NCBI RefSeq assembly: GCF_002903145.1
Contig: NZ_PPDJ01000002.1
Coordinates: forward strand, 620,001 to 684,000
Reading direction: 5' to 3'
Length of the DNA: 64,000 nucleotides
Source: Halobacteriovorax sp. DA5
Lineage (GTDB): Bacteria; Bdellovibrionota; Bacteriovoracia; Bacteriovoracales; Bacteriovoracaceae
Each line of letters starts with the position of its first letter. Within the stretch, counting starts at the first letter, position 1. The notes beneath the pieces are model-generated. The model saw only the letters and a list, made by a program, of their open reading frames with translations. It was not told where the DNA came from and searched no databases. Positions 1 through 9,817 of this stretch are shown one piece after another. The translations under genes were made by a program, and so were the position numbers.

Positions 1-3000
1 TTGGATAAATATTTGGGATATTTACATAGGCCGTTCCCTCTGCAACTCCACGTCCAGCAAGGTGGCTAACATTTGCATTAACAGTTGCCTGATTTGCAAT
101 AATAGAAATTCGTCCTCCAGCACCATTGGCAGCGGAGTTGGTATGACCAGAAGTTCCACCAGTTGCCGTTAGTGTTGCAGCTAAAATTAAGTTATCAGCA
201 GTTAGCCAAATTGAACCACCTGCACCACCACCTGAGATATCACTATTTTCTTGGCCATTGCCACCATTAGCAGAAATTGTTCCAGAAATTTCTAAAGTAT
301 TTGTAACGCTTAACTTAACGGCACCACCACCGCTTCCACCAATACGTGAACCACCAGCACCTCCACCTGAACCATAATCGACAGGAGCACTGATTGAACC
401 ATATGCAGGAGCACCGGCCGTCCCTGCGTTACCATTGAAACCATCTGTAGCATGACCACCGCCACCACCATTATCATCTGTTCCAATACCGCCAGCAGGT
501 CCTCCACCATTGCCCATAGCACGACCACCAAAGTAGCCTTTACTATTTACATTAATGGTACCAGTGATCGTTGCATTAGAAATAGTTGAATCTGAAATAT
601 TAGCGTTTAGCGTTCCGGCCATATTAAAATTATTAGCAACAATATTACTAATGGCCGTCATTGCATCCATTGATAAAAGCCCACCAGTAGCAATTGTGAA
701 ATCTCCGCCAGCATTATTAAAAGTGAAGTCAGAGTCAAGGCCCTTAACACTTACGTTTCCGGTTGTATCAATTGTTAAATTTCCGCTTGTGAGATTTATG
801 TCACCACCGATAACTTTAGAAGTATTGATAATACATGTTGAAGAAAAATTTCCACTATCACAAAGTTGGTCATTGCTTGTAAGACCTAAATAGAAGCTAC
901 CATCTGATGCGCGAGTACCGACACTTCCGCCAGAAACACCAATGGTTCCATTAAATGTATAAACACCAGTGTTTTGATAAATTGCTACTCGTCCAGCTGC
1001 TCCAGCACCTGTCCCTTGTGCACCATCGATTGCACCAGCAGATCCACCATTAACAGAAACACTACCGCCACCAGTAATTGTATTTTGAGAAATAATCCAT
1101 AGCGACCCACCAGAGCCACCAGCTCCTTGGTCACAACAAGTTTGAACACCTGCTCCACCTTGAGCAAGTATATTTCCATCAATATTTAAATTTGTTGTTA
1201 TTATTTTTACGACACCACCACCGGCACCACCTGATTGATCATCACCAGCACCACCGCCAGAACCGAAATCAACAGGTTCAGTTCTTGAACCATAAACAGT
1301 TGTCCCACCACTTGAGCGGCCATCTCCACCAGCTCCAGCGTGTCCAGCACCACCTGGATCAGCACTTGTATTTGAATGTCCTAGACCACCTGAAGGCCCA
1401 CTTCCATTTGCAGCACCACTTGCTCCACCAGCATAACCTTTACTTGAAACATCAATACTTGCACCTGCCTGGATATCAAGAGTAGTTGTACTTAGAAGAG
1501 TTAGGTTTGCAGAAATTTTTCCACCAGATTCAATTGTGACATTTCCATCAACTTGCATAATTATTTTTTCAAGAGCATTTGAAGAGATGTCTCCACCACT
1601 TTGAATAACGAGATTACCTGGAATATAAATGACTGTTGAATCCGCCATTGTTTGTAGATCATTTACATAACAAGTTGTGTTTACATCTCCTCCACCTGAA
1701 CAAACAAGGCCAGTTCCAGATGAAGCGATTGCTGCTGTTGTGAATGTCTGGGCCTGCTGCCCGATCGTATTATTTGAAGTATCAATATAACAAACCGTTA
1801 AACTATATTGAGTCGAAGGATTAAGTGACGATATATTTTGAGTTAAGTTTGTATTACCAAAGTCAATTCCTGCAGAACAATCACTAGGGGCAATTGCTCC
1901 CGTCACAAGGTGATACTTATATGTTTGTAGATTTGTTGTATTGATAACAGCGTAGCTTAAAGCAATATCATAACTATTAATTGTATCGAGATTTAGTGAG
2001 TGTAAGTAGCTGGAAGTTTTTGAGAAGTTTTTAGATTCAGCACTTGAGGTATTTCCGGCACTATCAGTAACTGTTGCACTTACGGTTACAGCTCCATCTG
2101 CTTGAGAGCTAAAATCAAAGGTATCGCTCCAATTGCCTCCTGTACATGCAGTTGTCTTGGTTACGACATTTCCACTTAAAGTCACGCTACCATCTTCTGT
2201 ACACGTTCCTGATAATGTAGCACTTGGGCCAAAGACTTCACCTGCTGTGTTTGTAATAGTCACACTTGGAATTGAAGTATCATAATTTATTGTCGCACTA
2301 ATGGGATTATCATTAATATACTCACCAGTTGTAGCGGTCCAAATATAAACAGTTCTTGATCCATCTGCTCCTGCTGAAAAGGTAAAATCAGTAGGCTCAG
2401 TCGTCACCCAACTACCGTCACTACAAGTAGAAGTATCCGCTGGCTTTGTAGACTGTGATTCAGATAAACACCACATCGTTGCATAAGTATCATTACCAAT
2501 GCTAAGGCCTACTGATAAATCATTTGAGTCACTCGTTGCCATCGTGATTGTAGGATCTGGCATCGAAACATTTTTTGTCAGAGTAATCGTTTCTTGAGCA
2601 GAGGAGTTTCCAGCGCTATCAGTATAGACAACATCAAAATCGAGACTGCCATTAGGGATTGCTGATGTATCGACATCAACGCTCCAACTCCCACCAGAAC
2701 AAGTAGTTGTTGCTGTTATTGCATTTGATAAATGAACTTCACCACCATCTTCACTACAAGTTCCCGCTAAAGTAAAATTCGTTTGATTCGTTTCATCAAT
2801 AACAGTAGCGGGAGGAGTTGTGATTGCAGTAGATGGTGCTACGGTATCAACTTCAATGGTTCCAATAATAGGATCTTCTGAAACTTCATCACCACTATTT
2901 GCTGTCCAAACATACAGGTCGCGACTACCTTCTCCAGGAGAAAATGTATAAGTCGCAGGAGGGGCAGGTGTCCACGCTCCTCCGTTACAAGTTAGTGTAT

Positions 3001-3227
3001 CTGTAGGCTGAGTTGTCTGAGATTCTGAAACACAATACTTTGTAGCGCCACTTGTGTTGGTGATATTAAGCCCAACAGTTAAGTCATTACTAATTTCGGG
3101 GCTACTAGAGTCTGAATCCAATAAAGAAACTGTCGGAATTGTGATTGCTCCATCACCAACGATAGAGTACTTAATTTTCGAACAGGAGCTAAAAGCTATT
3201 GCTAATAGAAGGAGAAAAACGTGCATC
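1..3227 (-). CDS. Large Ig-like / glycine-rich surface lipoprotein (C-terminus beyond window)
   Basis: The reading frame is open on the minus strand from an ATG at 3227 to the window edge (about 1075 codons, no stop), so the C-terminus is missing. The N-terminus is a short hydrophobic signal ending in FSSC, a plausible lipobox. The first ~400 residues hold repeated Ig-like units with recurring motifs such as CTEDG, LSGTC and WTA, each introduced by a 'TVSATVTDSAGN'-like strand. A fibronectin-like stretch (LNPSTQYSLTVCY) follows. The rest is very Gly/Ala/Ser/Asn-rich and contains two clearly duplicated modules (about 1446-1205 and 545-310), each running SKGY-GG, YGS, PVD-GSGGGAG and GGG-VK. 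Known families of this build are surface or outer-membrane adhesins. The exact role is not visible. A TTG three codons upstream is an alternative start. Confidence 0.8.
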
Positions 3228-3454
3228 GATATCAAACCTGTTAAATAATTTTACTTACTCAAACAAGTTTATCGACATAAAGTTAATTTTCTTAACAATT
3301 TTTAGTATTTAGCAGAATAAACTCAAGAAGCCATTCATAAAGTCCTGTAATATTAAGCTCTTACAAAACTACTCTATTGAGAAGTGAAATTCTTGCCATG
3401 GCCTTGATTTGACATGGCGTAATTCCAAACTGCCAACTTCGAAGGCCAGCTAAA

Positions 3455-3922
3455 CTACTTACACTCTCGCATGCGCTGAAGTAGTTCACTATCCTGTTCT
3501 TGAATTCGAGGTCTTAAATACTCAACAATTGAAGAGTTTTCTTGAAGGATACGAACTAAGCGACATAGAAAGACATTATCTTCTGGGCTCTCAACAATTG
3601 ACCAGCCATCAACGACATTATTTGTTTCATAGAAAAATTTAAAAAAGAGTTCTTTGTACTCAAGTTTTACATTCTTTCCGGCCTGAGCAATTAATTGTTC
3701 GCCAAGCGCTTTATCATGAACAGAAAATCCCCACGTCAGTCGATCACCACTTCCAAGATCTAGCGTTCCTTCATAAGTTTTAAAGAAGACACCTTTCTTT
3801 GTGATTCGCACTAATTTACCCGAGCGAGTCCCATCAGACTTTGGATAATTTAAAATTCCCCAACCTAGAAGACCTGCAATAATTGCGAGAATAAAAAGTG
3901 TGAAATAGATTTTCTTCTTCAA
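3455..3922 (-). CDS. Small membrane-anchored hypothetical protein
   Basis: A 155-residue protein with a basic start and a single hydrophobic segment (about residues 5-25), which is an uncleaved anchor or signal. A soluble domain follows, with 'SGKLVRITKKGVFFKTYEGTL', typical of a small conserved family often carried as hypothetical. The start is TTG at 3922, chosen because GAGG lies 8 bases upstream and no ATG fits. The domain should face the periplasm if the segment is an N-in anchor. It stands alone, with 150 bases to the divergent antiporter gene. No catalytic motif is visible and I cannot assign a function. Confidence 0.8.
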   Translation of the reverse strand: MKKKIYFTLFILAIIAGLLGWGILNYPKSDGTRSGKLVRITKKGVFFKTYEGTLDLGSGDRLTWGFSVHDKALGEQLIAQAGKNVKLEYKELFFKFFYETNNVVDGWSIVESPEDNVFLCRLVRILQENSSIVEYLRPRIQEQDSELLQRMRECK

Positions 3923-4079
3923 ATGAACAACCTCGTTAAATAATTGATAGCTCTATTGTAGCCATTTACATCCTTAGTTGTAAAAAACTTAATATTATTA
4001 ACGCATCTTTATACCTCTTAAGTTTGATCTAGCGTCTGTGTGCGTTAAATTTCAACAAAGCCAATGAGCGAGGTTAAAT

Positions 4080-5405
4080 GTGTTCGACTTCATCGATTTA
4101 ACAGATACCCAGGCCGTTATTCCAATTCTAGGCCTGTGCCTTCTGTTATGTCTTGTGGTAGCACGTTTTACTAAATTTATAGGAATCCCTAAGGTCAGTG
4201 GTTTTATTATGCTAGGGATTATTCTAGGGCCATATGTCACAGGCCTAATCACTCACGAATTTCTTGAAAAAACTAATTATCTTTCTGACCTTGCTCTAGG
4301 CCTTATTCTCTTTAATATTGGCGGGGAATTTAATAAGTATCTCTTAAGGCGCTTAAGCAATGAAATAATTAAAGAAACTCACCTTAAAGTTTTTCTGATG
4401 TTCTTGATTAGCAGTGTTCTCTTTGCCACTTGTCTTGCTATCTTTACCGGACTCTCCTTTACAAATATTTTTATAATATCCTCAATGCTTGGAATTATAA
4501 GTATCGAAGCGGCTCCCCCTACAACAGTACTAGTAATGAAAGAATACAACACACATGGCCCAATTACTGATGCTATCATGATTCACTTGGCCGTAGTCAC
4601 TGGACTAACAATTGTTGGGAGTTTATTTTTGACTTCAATTTTTGAAGCAACAGACCTGTGGCCTTCCTCTGCCTCTGCTTATCAGTCACTACTTTCCATG
4701 GCCAAAGAAGTGATCGGATCAATTGCAGTAGGAGTTGTACTGGGACTTCTTCTTACTTGGCTTGAAAATTTTGAGAATAAGATTGGTAACTTTCTCTTTT
4801 CCATCATAACAATGATTCTCTTTGCTCAAACACTCGCTTATTTCTTAAAGTTGAATGTACTCTTGATATCGTTAGTTTTAGGTTTTACTGTCACCCAAGC
4901 TTCTTCAAAAGGTCGCCTCATTCATACGACAGTTAGAGATATTGGAAGTTCACTCTATGCCATTTTCTTTGTCTTTGCTGGCACCCATATCAATATTGCA
5001 GGGCTTATATCTGATGACGCACTCTTTGTGATCATGTACATCGTCATTCGAACACTATCTATTTTTGTGGCCCATCGCTTCTTTGCAAAGCGAGTAAAAA
5101 GCAATGATTACAGTATGTTAGGTCATTGCCTCTATTCACATGCTGGTACGGCCATAGCTATTGCCATGACCATTCAAAAAATCCCCCATATCACAAGTGG
5201 TATAATCTTTCAGACCATCATTTCCAGTATATTCATCTTTGAAATTGCAGGGCCACTTATCCTCAAAGAGGCCCTTAAACGCAGTGGAGAGGTCTCTTTA
5301 GAGTCCCTGAGTGATGGGCAGTATAGTTATGGACAGGATCGCCGATCAATCTTCAAAATCACCAAAGACTTTATATCGAACAGTCTGTCAGGACTAAAAA
5401 AATAG
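4080..5405 (+). CDS. Cation:proton antiporter, CPA2/KefB-like membrane domain
   Basis: A 441-residue polytopic membrane protein of about 12 hydrophobic segments. Features of the Na+/H+ exchanger (CPA2) fold include 'FIGIPKVSGFIMLGIILGP' near the N-terminus and 'LALGLILFNIGGEF' just after. The family exchanges protons for Na+ or K+ across the inner membrane. Unlike KefB/KefC it ends about 40 residues after the last membrane segment and has no RCK/TrkA nucleotide-binding domain. The start is GTG at 4080 with GAGG 8 bases upstream. An overlapping ATG two bases earlier is out of frame. The next gene follows 37 bases downstream on the same strand and may be co-transcribed. The ion specificity cannot be read from sequence. 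Confidence 0.85.
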   Translation: MFDFIDLTDTQAVIPILGLCLLLCLVVARFTKFIGIPKVSGFIMLGIILGPYVTGLITHEFLEKTNYLSDLALGLILFNIGGEFNKYLLRRLSNEIIKETHLKVFLMFLISSVLFATCLAIFTGLSFTNIFIISSMLGIISIEAAPPTTVLVMKEYNTHGPITDAIMIHLAVVTGLTIVGSLFLTSIFEATDLWPSSASAYQSLLSMAKEVIGSIAVGVVLGLLLTWLENFENKIGNFLFSIITMILFAQTLAYFLKLNVLLISLVLGFTVTQASSKGRLIHTTVRDIGSSLYAIFFVFAGTHINIAGLISDDALFVIMYIVIRTLSIFVAHRFFAKRVKSNDYSMLGHCLYSHAGTAIAIAMTIQKIPHITSGIIFQTIISSIFIFEIAGPLILKEALKRSGEVSLESLSDGQYSYGQDRRSIFKITKDFISNSLSGLKK

Positions 5406-5442
5406 TTTTGTCAGGATTAACAACCTGAGTTAAGATGCACAT

Positions 5443-6159
5443 ATGGATACGACAATTGCAAATAATGAAAAAAACGATGTGGAAACATCGACTAAAGATA
5501 TAGCTGAACAAGTTTCACAAGAAGAAAACGATACAAAAGAAGAGATAACGAAAACGAGAAAAGACCTACATATGCCACGTAGGATTTTCCACTTTTCGAT
5601 GGGCCTTATTGCGGGAATGATCTATAAGCATTTTCTTACTCACGCCCAAGCTGTTCACATCCTTGGTATTGCTACATGTGTATTCTATATTCTTGAACAG
5701 ATAAGAATTAACTATCCAGAAAATAAATTAATGAAGCTAGGTAGCCGCTACCTTTTACGTGCAGAGGAACAACTTAAAGAGTCAGCTTCCATGCCGTATC
5801 TTATGGGCCTACTTCTTACAATCTTAACTTTTCCAAAAACGATTTCACTAGTGGCCGTCTTCACTCTTGCTGTTTGTGACCCATTAAGCGCAATCATTGG
5901 AATTCGTTTTGGTAAAACTAAATTAAAAGCGAATCGCTCCCTTGAGGGAACTTTGGCCTTCTTAATTGCCACACTTGCCATTCACCTAATGGTACTTATA
6001 AATGTCCATGAGTTTAATATAAAGATAGCACTCGTTTCAATCTTCAGCTCTCTTGTGGTAACAGCAGTAGACTTTATGGATTTTAAAATTGATGACAACC
6101 TAACGATTCCACTTTCAACAGCTGGAGCGCTTTGGTTATTTATGGCAATTTTTCTTTAG
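5443..6159 (+). CDS. Dolichol kinase / CDP-diglyceride synthase-like membrane protein
   Basis: A 238-residue protein. The first ~45 residues are acidic and low-complexity; the rest is membrane-embedded with about 6-7 segments. The motif 'AVCDPLSAIIGIRFGK' followed by 'NRSLEGTLAFL' matches the CTP-dependent polyprenol/phytol kinase and CdsA-like superfamily. These transfer phosphate or CMP to a lipid alcohol or phosphatidate in the membrane. The substrate is unknown. The charged N-terminal tail looks like an added cytoplasmic region. The stop codon is the first unit of a 12-bp tandem repeat. The gene follows the antiporter by 37 bases. Confidence 0.75.
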   Translation: MDTTIANNEKNDVETSTKDIAEQVSQEENDTKEEITKTRKDLHMPRRIFHFSMGLIAGMIYKHFLTHAQAVHILGIATCVFYILEQIRINYPENKLMKLGSRYLLRAEEQLKESASMPYLMGLLLTILTFPKTISLVAVFTLAVCDPLSAIIGIRFGKTKLKANRSLEGTLAFLIATLAIHLMVLINVHEFNIKIALVSIFSSLVVTAVDFMDFKIDDNLTIPLSTAGALWLFMAIFL

Positions 6160-6199
6160 AAAGATAAATAGAAAGATAAATAGAAAGATAAGTAGAAAA
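6157..6199. repeat. 12-bp tandem repeat (3.6 copies) starting at a stop codon
   Basis: The unit TAGAAAGATAAA occurs at 6157-6168, 6169-6180 and (one change) 6181-6192, followed by a partial copy. The first TAG is the stop codon of the upstream gene, so the tract supplies several stop codons in series. It lies between two convergent genes. Confidence 0.85.
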
Positions 6200-6202
6200 C
6201 TA

Positions 6203-6490
6203 CTAGAAGAACTTTAAAAATTTCTTCTTCTTTATTTGCACGCGACGATAGAAAGCTTCATTCTTAGCCTCGTGCTTCACTTCCACTAGTCCTTCTCTAA
6301 TAAACTCATTGAGATAGGCTTCGAGGACTTCCATATTTACATCATCAAGAAGGCTTAGATCTTCACTCTTTATTGAAATGAGAAGATTTTCCATATTCAT
6401 CCATTCAAAGAATGATATATTCTCCAGAATAATCTCTTTTGCTAAATCGATTTCATCGTCCTTGAATGTATGCTGCATTTTAGAATTCAC
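6203..6490 (-). CDS. Small hypothetical protein, probable winged-helix-like
   Basis: A 95-residue soluble protein rich in Glu, Asp and Lys. It is predicted largely helical and ends in a basic tail (VQIKKKKFLKFF). The start is GTG at 6490, chosen because GAGGAG sits 9 bases upstream. The open frame extends to 6607 but that would overlap the divergent esterase gene. The layout (two helices, a short segment, then 'EFIREGLVEVKHE') could be a small helical or wing-helix domain. No family is recognised. It is convergent with the dolichol-kinase-like gene. Confidence 0.6.
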   Translation of the reverse strand: MNSKMQHTFKDDEIDLAKEIILENISFFEWMNMENLLISIKSEDLSLLDDVNMEVLEAYLNEFIREGLVEVKHEAKNEAFYRRVQIKKKKFLKFF

Positions 6491-6526
6491 TTTTAAATTC
6501 TCCTCGCTCCATCTATTATAAAACAT

Positions 6527-7195
6527 ATGGAAAATAATACTAGTCGAACAAATGTTGGTACAAATCTCCCGATTGATTCTATTGAAGTCGGCAATCCTAA
6601 AGCGCAAAAAACTCTTTTAGTCCTACATGGTTTTGCCCAAAACAATGAACAAATAAAAGAAAATATTGTCGATAAATTTTCATCAGAGATTATACAGAAC
6701 TTTCGTATTCTTATTCCAAATGGGATTTTTCCAATTCCTAAGATTAGACCTAAAGAAATTACTTATCGCTATAGTTGGTATTTCTACGACCACACAAGAC
6801 AGAAATATTATATTGATATGAGTACACCAATCCAGGCCCTTGGAAACTATCTTAAGGCCAACGCAATTGACTTTAAGGATGTCATAATTATTGGATACTC
6901 TCAGGGAGGCTACCTTGCGCCAATTATGGCAAGCTACCTACCCGGAATAAATGCTTCAATTGCAATTAATGCAAATACAAGAGTTGATAAGCTTGGAGAA
7001 AACTTAAGCTTTAATCATCTTTCAGTACATAATGAAGGTGACCCCGTTGTTGAATTTCAAAACTCTCATAATAGCTTTATTGAACTTAAAAAGAAGATCT
7101 CTAATGCTCAATATGTAAGCTTTAAAATTAACTCTCACGAAATTGCGCCTGAGAATATTAGTGCTATTGAGACCTTCTTATTAGAAATCAAATAG
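6527..7195 (+). CDS. Alpha/beta-hydrolase esterase (phospholipase/carboxylesterase family)
   Basis: A 222-residue cytoplasmic serine hydrolase. 'TLLVLHGFAQNNEQI' gives the oxyanion-hole strand, 'IIGYSQGGYLAP' is the nucleophile elbow (G-Y-S-Q-G-G), the acid is likely the Asp in 'NEGDPVVEF', and the His is in 'NSHEIAPE' near the C-terminus. The length is normal for the acyl-protein thioesterase/carboxylesterase group (YpfH-like), which cleaves short acyl esters. No clear Shine-Dalgarno site precedes the ATG. Its last 15 bases overlap the convergent DUF457 gene. The substrate is not determinable. Confidence 0.85.
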   Translation: MENNTSRTNVGTNLPIDSIEVGNPKAQKTLLVLHGFAQNNEQIKENIVDKFSSEIIQNFRILIPNGIFPIPKIRPKEITYRYSWYFYDHTRQKYYIDMSTPIQALGNYLKANAIDFKDVIIIGYSQGGYLAPIMASYLPGINASIAINANTRVDKLGENLSFNHLSVHNEGDPVVEFQNSHNSFIELKKKISNAQYVSFKINSHEIAPENISAIETFLLEIK

Positions 7196-8233
7196 TAACT
7201 TTAAGAACTCTTTTCGTGAATTAATATCAACGGCACGAGATGTATTGAAGACAACGTGCCCTTCTCCCTTATGAAATTTAATATCCCACATGGCCTGTGA
7301 TGAATATGGAAGAATACTGTAGCGTGAATCCACAATTGTATTATCTTGGCCCCAATGCAGATAACCGCTAGTGAAGCTTCTAAACCTCTCATAGTCATAA
7401 GGAAACTTCTGAGACTTATAGTGCTTTAAAAGGTTTTTAATTTCATTTTCTTTAACAATCGATGCACTCTCACTTTTTGGATAAAGCTTAATCTTACCAA
7501 AAGGAATACTTTTAACAGCATAAAACTTTGCTTGATCTTGATCGACGACAATTCCTCGCCATATGACATTATTAAAAATTGTCGGCTTAATCATCTGCCT
7601 TTGTGTTTGTTCATTAATAAGGCCCTTAGACGTTAGGAAATTAGTAACTCGCTCACGTTGATAAAAACCAAGTGACATAAAAGCAATGACATAAATAATG
7701 GCGGCATCATTAAATTTTAAATTCTTTGTTCGAAGGCAAAGAATAACAAGAATAACGAGCGGGATAGTACAAAGTGGATCAATGACAGCAACGGTATTTA
7801 GCGCCACTCTTGTTGAAGAAAGTGGCCAAAAAAGCTGAGTTCCATAATTTGTGAATGAATCAAGAAGCCCATGAGTTGCATAGGCACAAAACGTATAAAG
7901 ATAACTTCTTTTCACAGGCACACGAAATAGTTTAAGAAATAAACTAACGATTAAGGCCCCTATTGGTATAAAGAAGAGAGAGTGAGTGAAATGCCTGTGA
8001 AACTGAACATGAAATAGAGGATCAGAGGATGAACGAATTAAGACATCTAGGTCAGCGGCCATCCCAGCAAGAGCACCCCATAGAGCTATCACCTTTAAAC
8101 TAGGCGTTTCTTTAGATTCATTAGAGTCATTAGAGTCACTACTATCTTTTGTTTTTTGACGCATTTTTGCTTTAACTTTGGCCGCTCCAAGAGATGCCAT
8201 CGAACCGAGCACTGCCTGTGATAATGGGTCCAC
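7181..8233 (-). CDS. DUF457 / YdjM-like metal-dependent membrane hydrolase
   Basis: A 350-residue membrane protein. It starts DPLSQAVLGSMAS and carries the family hallmarks 'AADLDVLI', 'HRHFTHSLFF' and 'THGLLDSFTNYGTQLFWPLSSTR', i.e. conserved Asp and His residues that bind metal in the DUF457 (YdjM, LexA-regulated in E. coli) family. Four or five membrane segments precede a soluble C-terminal domain of about 150 residues. The start is GTG at 8233, with GAGG 6 bases upstream; the GTG at 8245 would place that site inside the gene. The substrate is unknown. It is divergent from the sirtuin gene. Confidence 0.8.
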   Translation of the reverse strand: MDPLSQAVLGSMASLGAAKVKAKMRQKTKDSSDSNDSNESKETPSLKVIALWGALAGMAADLDVLIRSSSDPLFHVQFHRHFTHSLFFIPIGALIVSLFLKLFRVPVKRSYLYTFCAYATHGLLDSFTNYGTQLFWPLSSTRVALNTVAVIDPLCTIPLVILVILCLRTKNLKFNDAAIIYVIAFMSLGFYQRERVTNFLTSKGLINEQTQRQMIKPTIFNNVIWRGIVVDQDQAKFYAVKSIPFGKIKLYPKSESASIVKENEIKNLLKHYKSQKFPYDYERFRSFTSGYLHWGQDNTIVDSRYSILPYSSQAMWDIKFHKGEGHVVFNTSRAVDINSRKEFLKLLFDF

Positions 8234-8281
8234 TAAAATCCTCACTTTATGTATTCACCAAGAGTATGTTACCATAAATTA

Positions 8282-9019
8282 ATGAAATTTTTAAAAGACC
8301 AAGCACTCCTTGCTGGCATAAAAAATATTTGTATACTAACAGGCGCTGGCATCTCTAAGGAGTCGGGATTAAAGACTTTTCGTGACCAAAATGGGCTCTG
8401 GGAAAACCACGACATCTACGAGGTAGCCTCCCCCTTGGCCTTTAACAATAACCCAAATTTAGTTAACGAATTCTACAACCAAAGAAGACGACAGTTACAG
8501 TCAGGTGAAGTTCACCCAAATGATGCTCACATAGCACTTGCGGAACTTGAAAAGACAGGAAGTTTTCATACAACGGTTATCACTCAAAACGTCGACAATC
8601 TTCATGAAAGGGCCGGCTCAAAGAATATCTTTCATATGCATGGCCAACTTCTAAAAATTCGCTGCAAGAAAACCAAGAAAATCTATGAATGGACTAAAGA
8701 CCTTACCATCGAAGATCGCTGCCAATGTTGTCATACCAAAGGAAATCTTAGGCCACATATCGTTTGGTTTGGTGAAGTCCCGCTTTTCTTAGATGAAATT
8801 CAACAGGCACTACTCAATTGCGATCTATTTGTCTCAATAGGTACTTCAGGGCTTGTCTACCCGGCCGCAAACTTTGTTGCTATTGCAAAAAGCGCTGGTG
8901 CTCATTGTTTAGAGATTAATCCACATCCGACAAATAATGCTGAGCTCTTTGATGAAACAATCGCAGAAGTTGCAACGCAGGGCGTACGTCACTTCGTGGA
9001 ATCCATGCTTGCCATCTAG
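8282..9019 (+). CDS. cobB: NAD-dependent protein deacylase (sirtuin)
   Basis: A 245-residue class III sirtuin that removes acetyl and longer acyl groups from lysines using NAD+. 'LTGAGISKESG' (from about residue 19) is the NAD loop, 'TQNVDNLHERAG' the ribose/nicotinamide region, and the catalytic His lies in 'FHMHGQ'. Tyr65 and Arg68 in 'FYNQRRRQLQ' match the Tyr/Arg pair that marks desuccinylase/demalonylase sirtuins. As in E. coli CobB, the zinc site is reduced ('IRCKKTKK' and 'CQCC' rather than two CxxC pairs). I chose ATG 8282 because family members begin shortly before the LTGAGIS loop. An in-frame ATG at 8249 has no better ribosome site. Confidence 0.92.
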   Translation: MKFLKDQALLAGIKNICILTGAGISKESGLKTFRDQNGLWENHDIYEVASPLAFNNNPNLVNEFYNQRRRQLQSGEVHPNDAHIALAELEKTGSFHTTVITQNVDNLHERAGSKNIFHMHGQLLKIRCKKTKKIYEWTKDLTIEDRCQCCHTKGNLRPHIVWFGEVPLFLDEIQQALLNCDLFVSIGTSGLVYPAANFVAIAKSAGAHCLEINPHPTNNAELFDETIAEVATQGVRHFVESMLAI

Positions 9020-9107
9020 CATGCAGAAATTACATATCTCATAAAATCACTTTAATTTTCGTTTTCCCTTGGCTATAAGTGGGCACTCAATGCTATTGGA
9101 GAGATAA

Positions 9108-9464
9108 ATGAAATCAGTGATTTTAACACTAGCGATGCTGTTTGCAGTTACATCAAACACACAAGCTTCAAGTAATATTAGAGAAATTTGCGAAAATGCT
9201 TACTATGCCACTGGCTATACTAAGCTTCATCAATATAATCTCATCGTCAACTGGGCCCGTATTTCGGATCACGCCCTAGTTGATCTTGAGAATATTATCT
9301 ACTCAGACTACTTCAAAGTTCTAGCTGAGAAAGATCTAGGTAATAACAAATCAAAATATACTTTAAAAGAAAATGGAAAACTAAATTCATATCAATATGA
9401 AGCGGCCCTTAGTGAACTTGCAAAGATCACAGGAAATAAAGCTTCATGTGTTTATGATCTTTAA
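9108..9464 (+). CDS. Small secreted hypothetical protein
   Basis: A 118-residue precursor with a clear Sec signal peptide (about residues 1-20, ending TQAS-S). The mature part has two Cys residues, one near each end, likely disulphide-bonded. GGAGAG sits 5 bases before the ATG. A second secreted Cys-rich gene follows 18 bases downstream and the pair share one terminator, so they look like a two-gene operon. No family is recognised. Confidence 0.75.
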   Translation: MKSVILTLAMLFAVTSNTQASSNIREICENAYYATGYTKLHQYNLIVNWARISDHALVDLENIIYSDYFKVLAEKDLGNNKSKYTLKENGKLNSYQYEAALSELAKITGNKASCVYDL

Positions 9465-9482
9465 TCATTAGAGGGAAAAAAT

Positions 9483-9758
9483 ATGAAAAAACTATTACTA
9501 GCAGCGACTCTTTTTATTTCAATAAATGCAAGCGCAAACCAAATCAAAATTTGTGCAATGGAAGCTCAAGAAACTTGTAAAGAGTTAACAAACAAAGAAG
9601 ACTTCTACACATGTTTCAATTCAGTTCGTGACTACTGTATTGATAACTACATGTACCAATCAGGTAACAAGTCAATGCCATGGTGTTTTGATGAGTGTGC
9701 TCTTGTTCAAGACGAAGCTCAAAGAAACCTTTGCTACGAAACTTGTACTGAAAAATAA
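9483..9758 (+). CDS. Small secreted cysteine-rich protein
   Basis: A 91-residue precursor: a signal peptide (about 1-18, ending NASA) and a mature domain of about 70 residues with eight Cys residues. These appear in a regular C-x6/7-C pattern (ICAMEAQETC, YTCFNSVRDYC, PWCFDEC, NLCYETC), suggesting four disulphides in a helical hairpin fold. GAGGGA lies 6 bases before the ATG. It is the second gene of a short operon and is followed by a strong terminator. The function is unknown; a periplasmic or secreted role is inferred. Confidence 0.75.
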   Translation: MKKLLLAATLFISINASANQIKICAMEAQETCKELTNKEDFYTCFNSVRDYCIDNYMYQSGNKSMPWCFDECALVQDEAQRNLCYETCTEK

Positions 9759-9783
9759 TTCATACAATAAAGTATAAATAAAG

Positions 9784-9809
9784 AAGGCACCCAATGGGTG
9801 CCTTTTTTT
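9784..9809. terminator. Bidirectional rho-independent terminator
   Basis: AAGGCACCC / GGGTGCCTT stem with a 3-base loop, followed by seven T on the plus strand and preceded by A-rich sequence. It lies between convergent genes and can serve both. Confidence 0.9.
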
Positions 9810-9817
9810 ATTCAATT

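Noticed and set aside
1192..1485. His/Leu-rich plus-strand ORF over the Gly-rich gene
   Set aside because: It is a shadow of the GGN-type codons of the minus-strand surface protein; composition (His/Gln/Leu) mirrors reversed Gly/Ala codons and no start site supports it.
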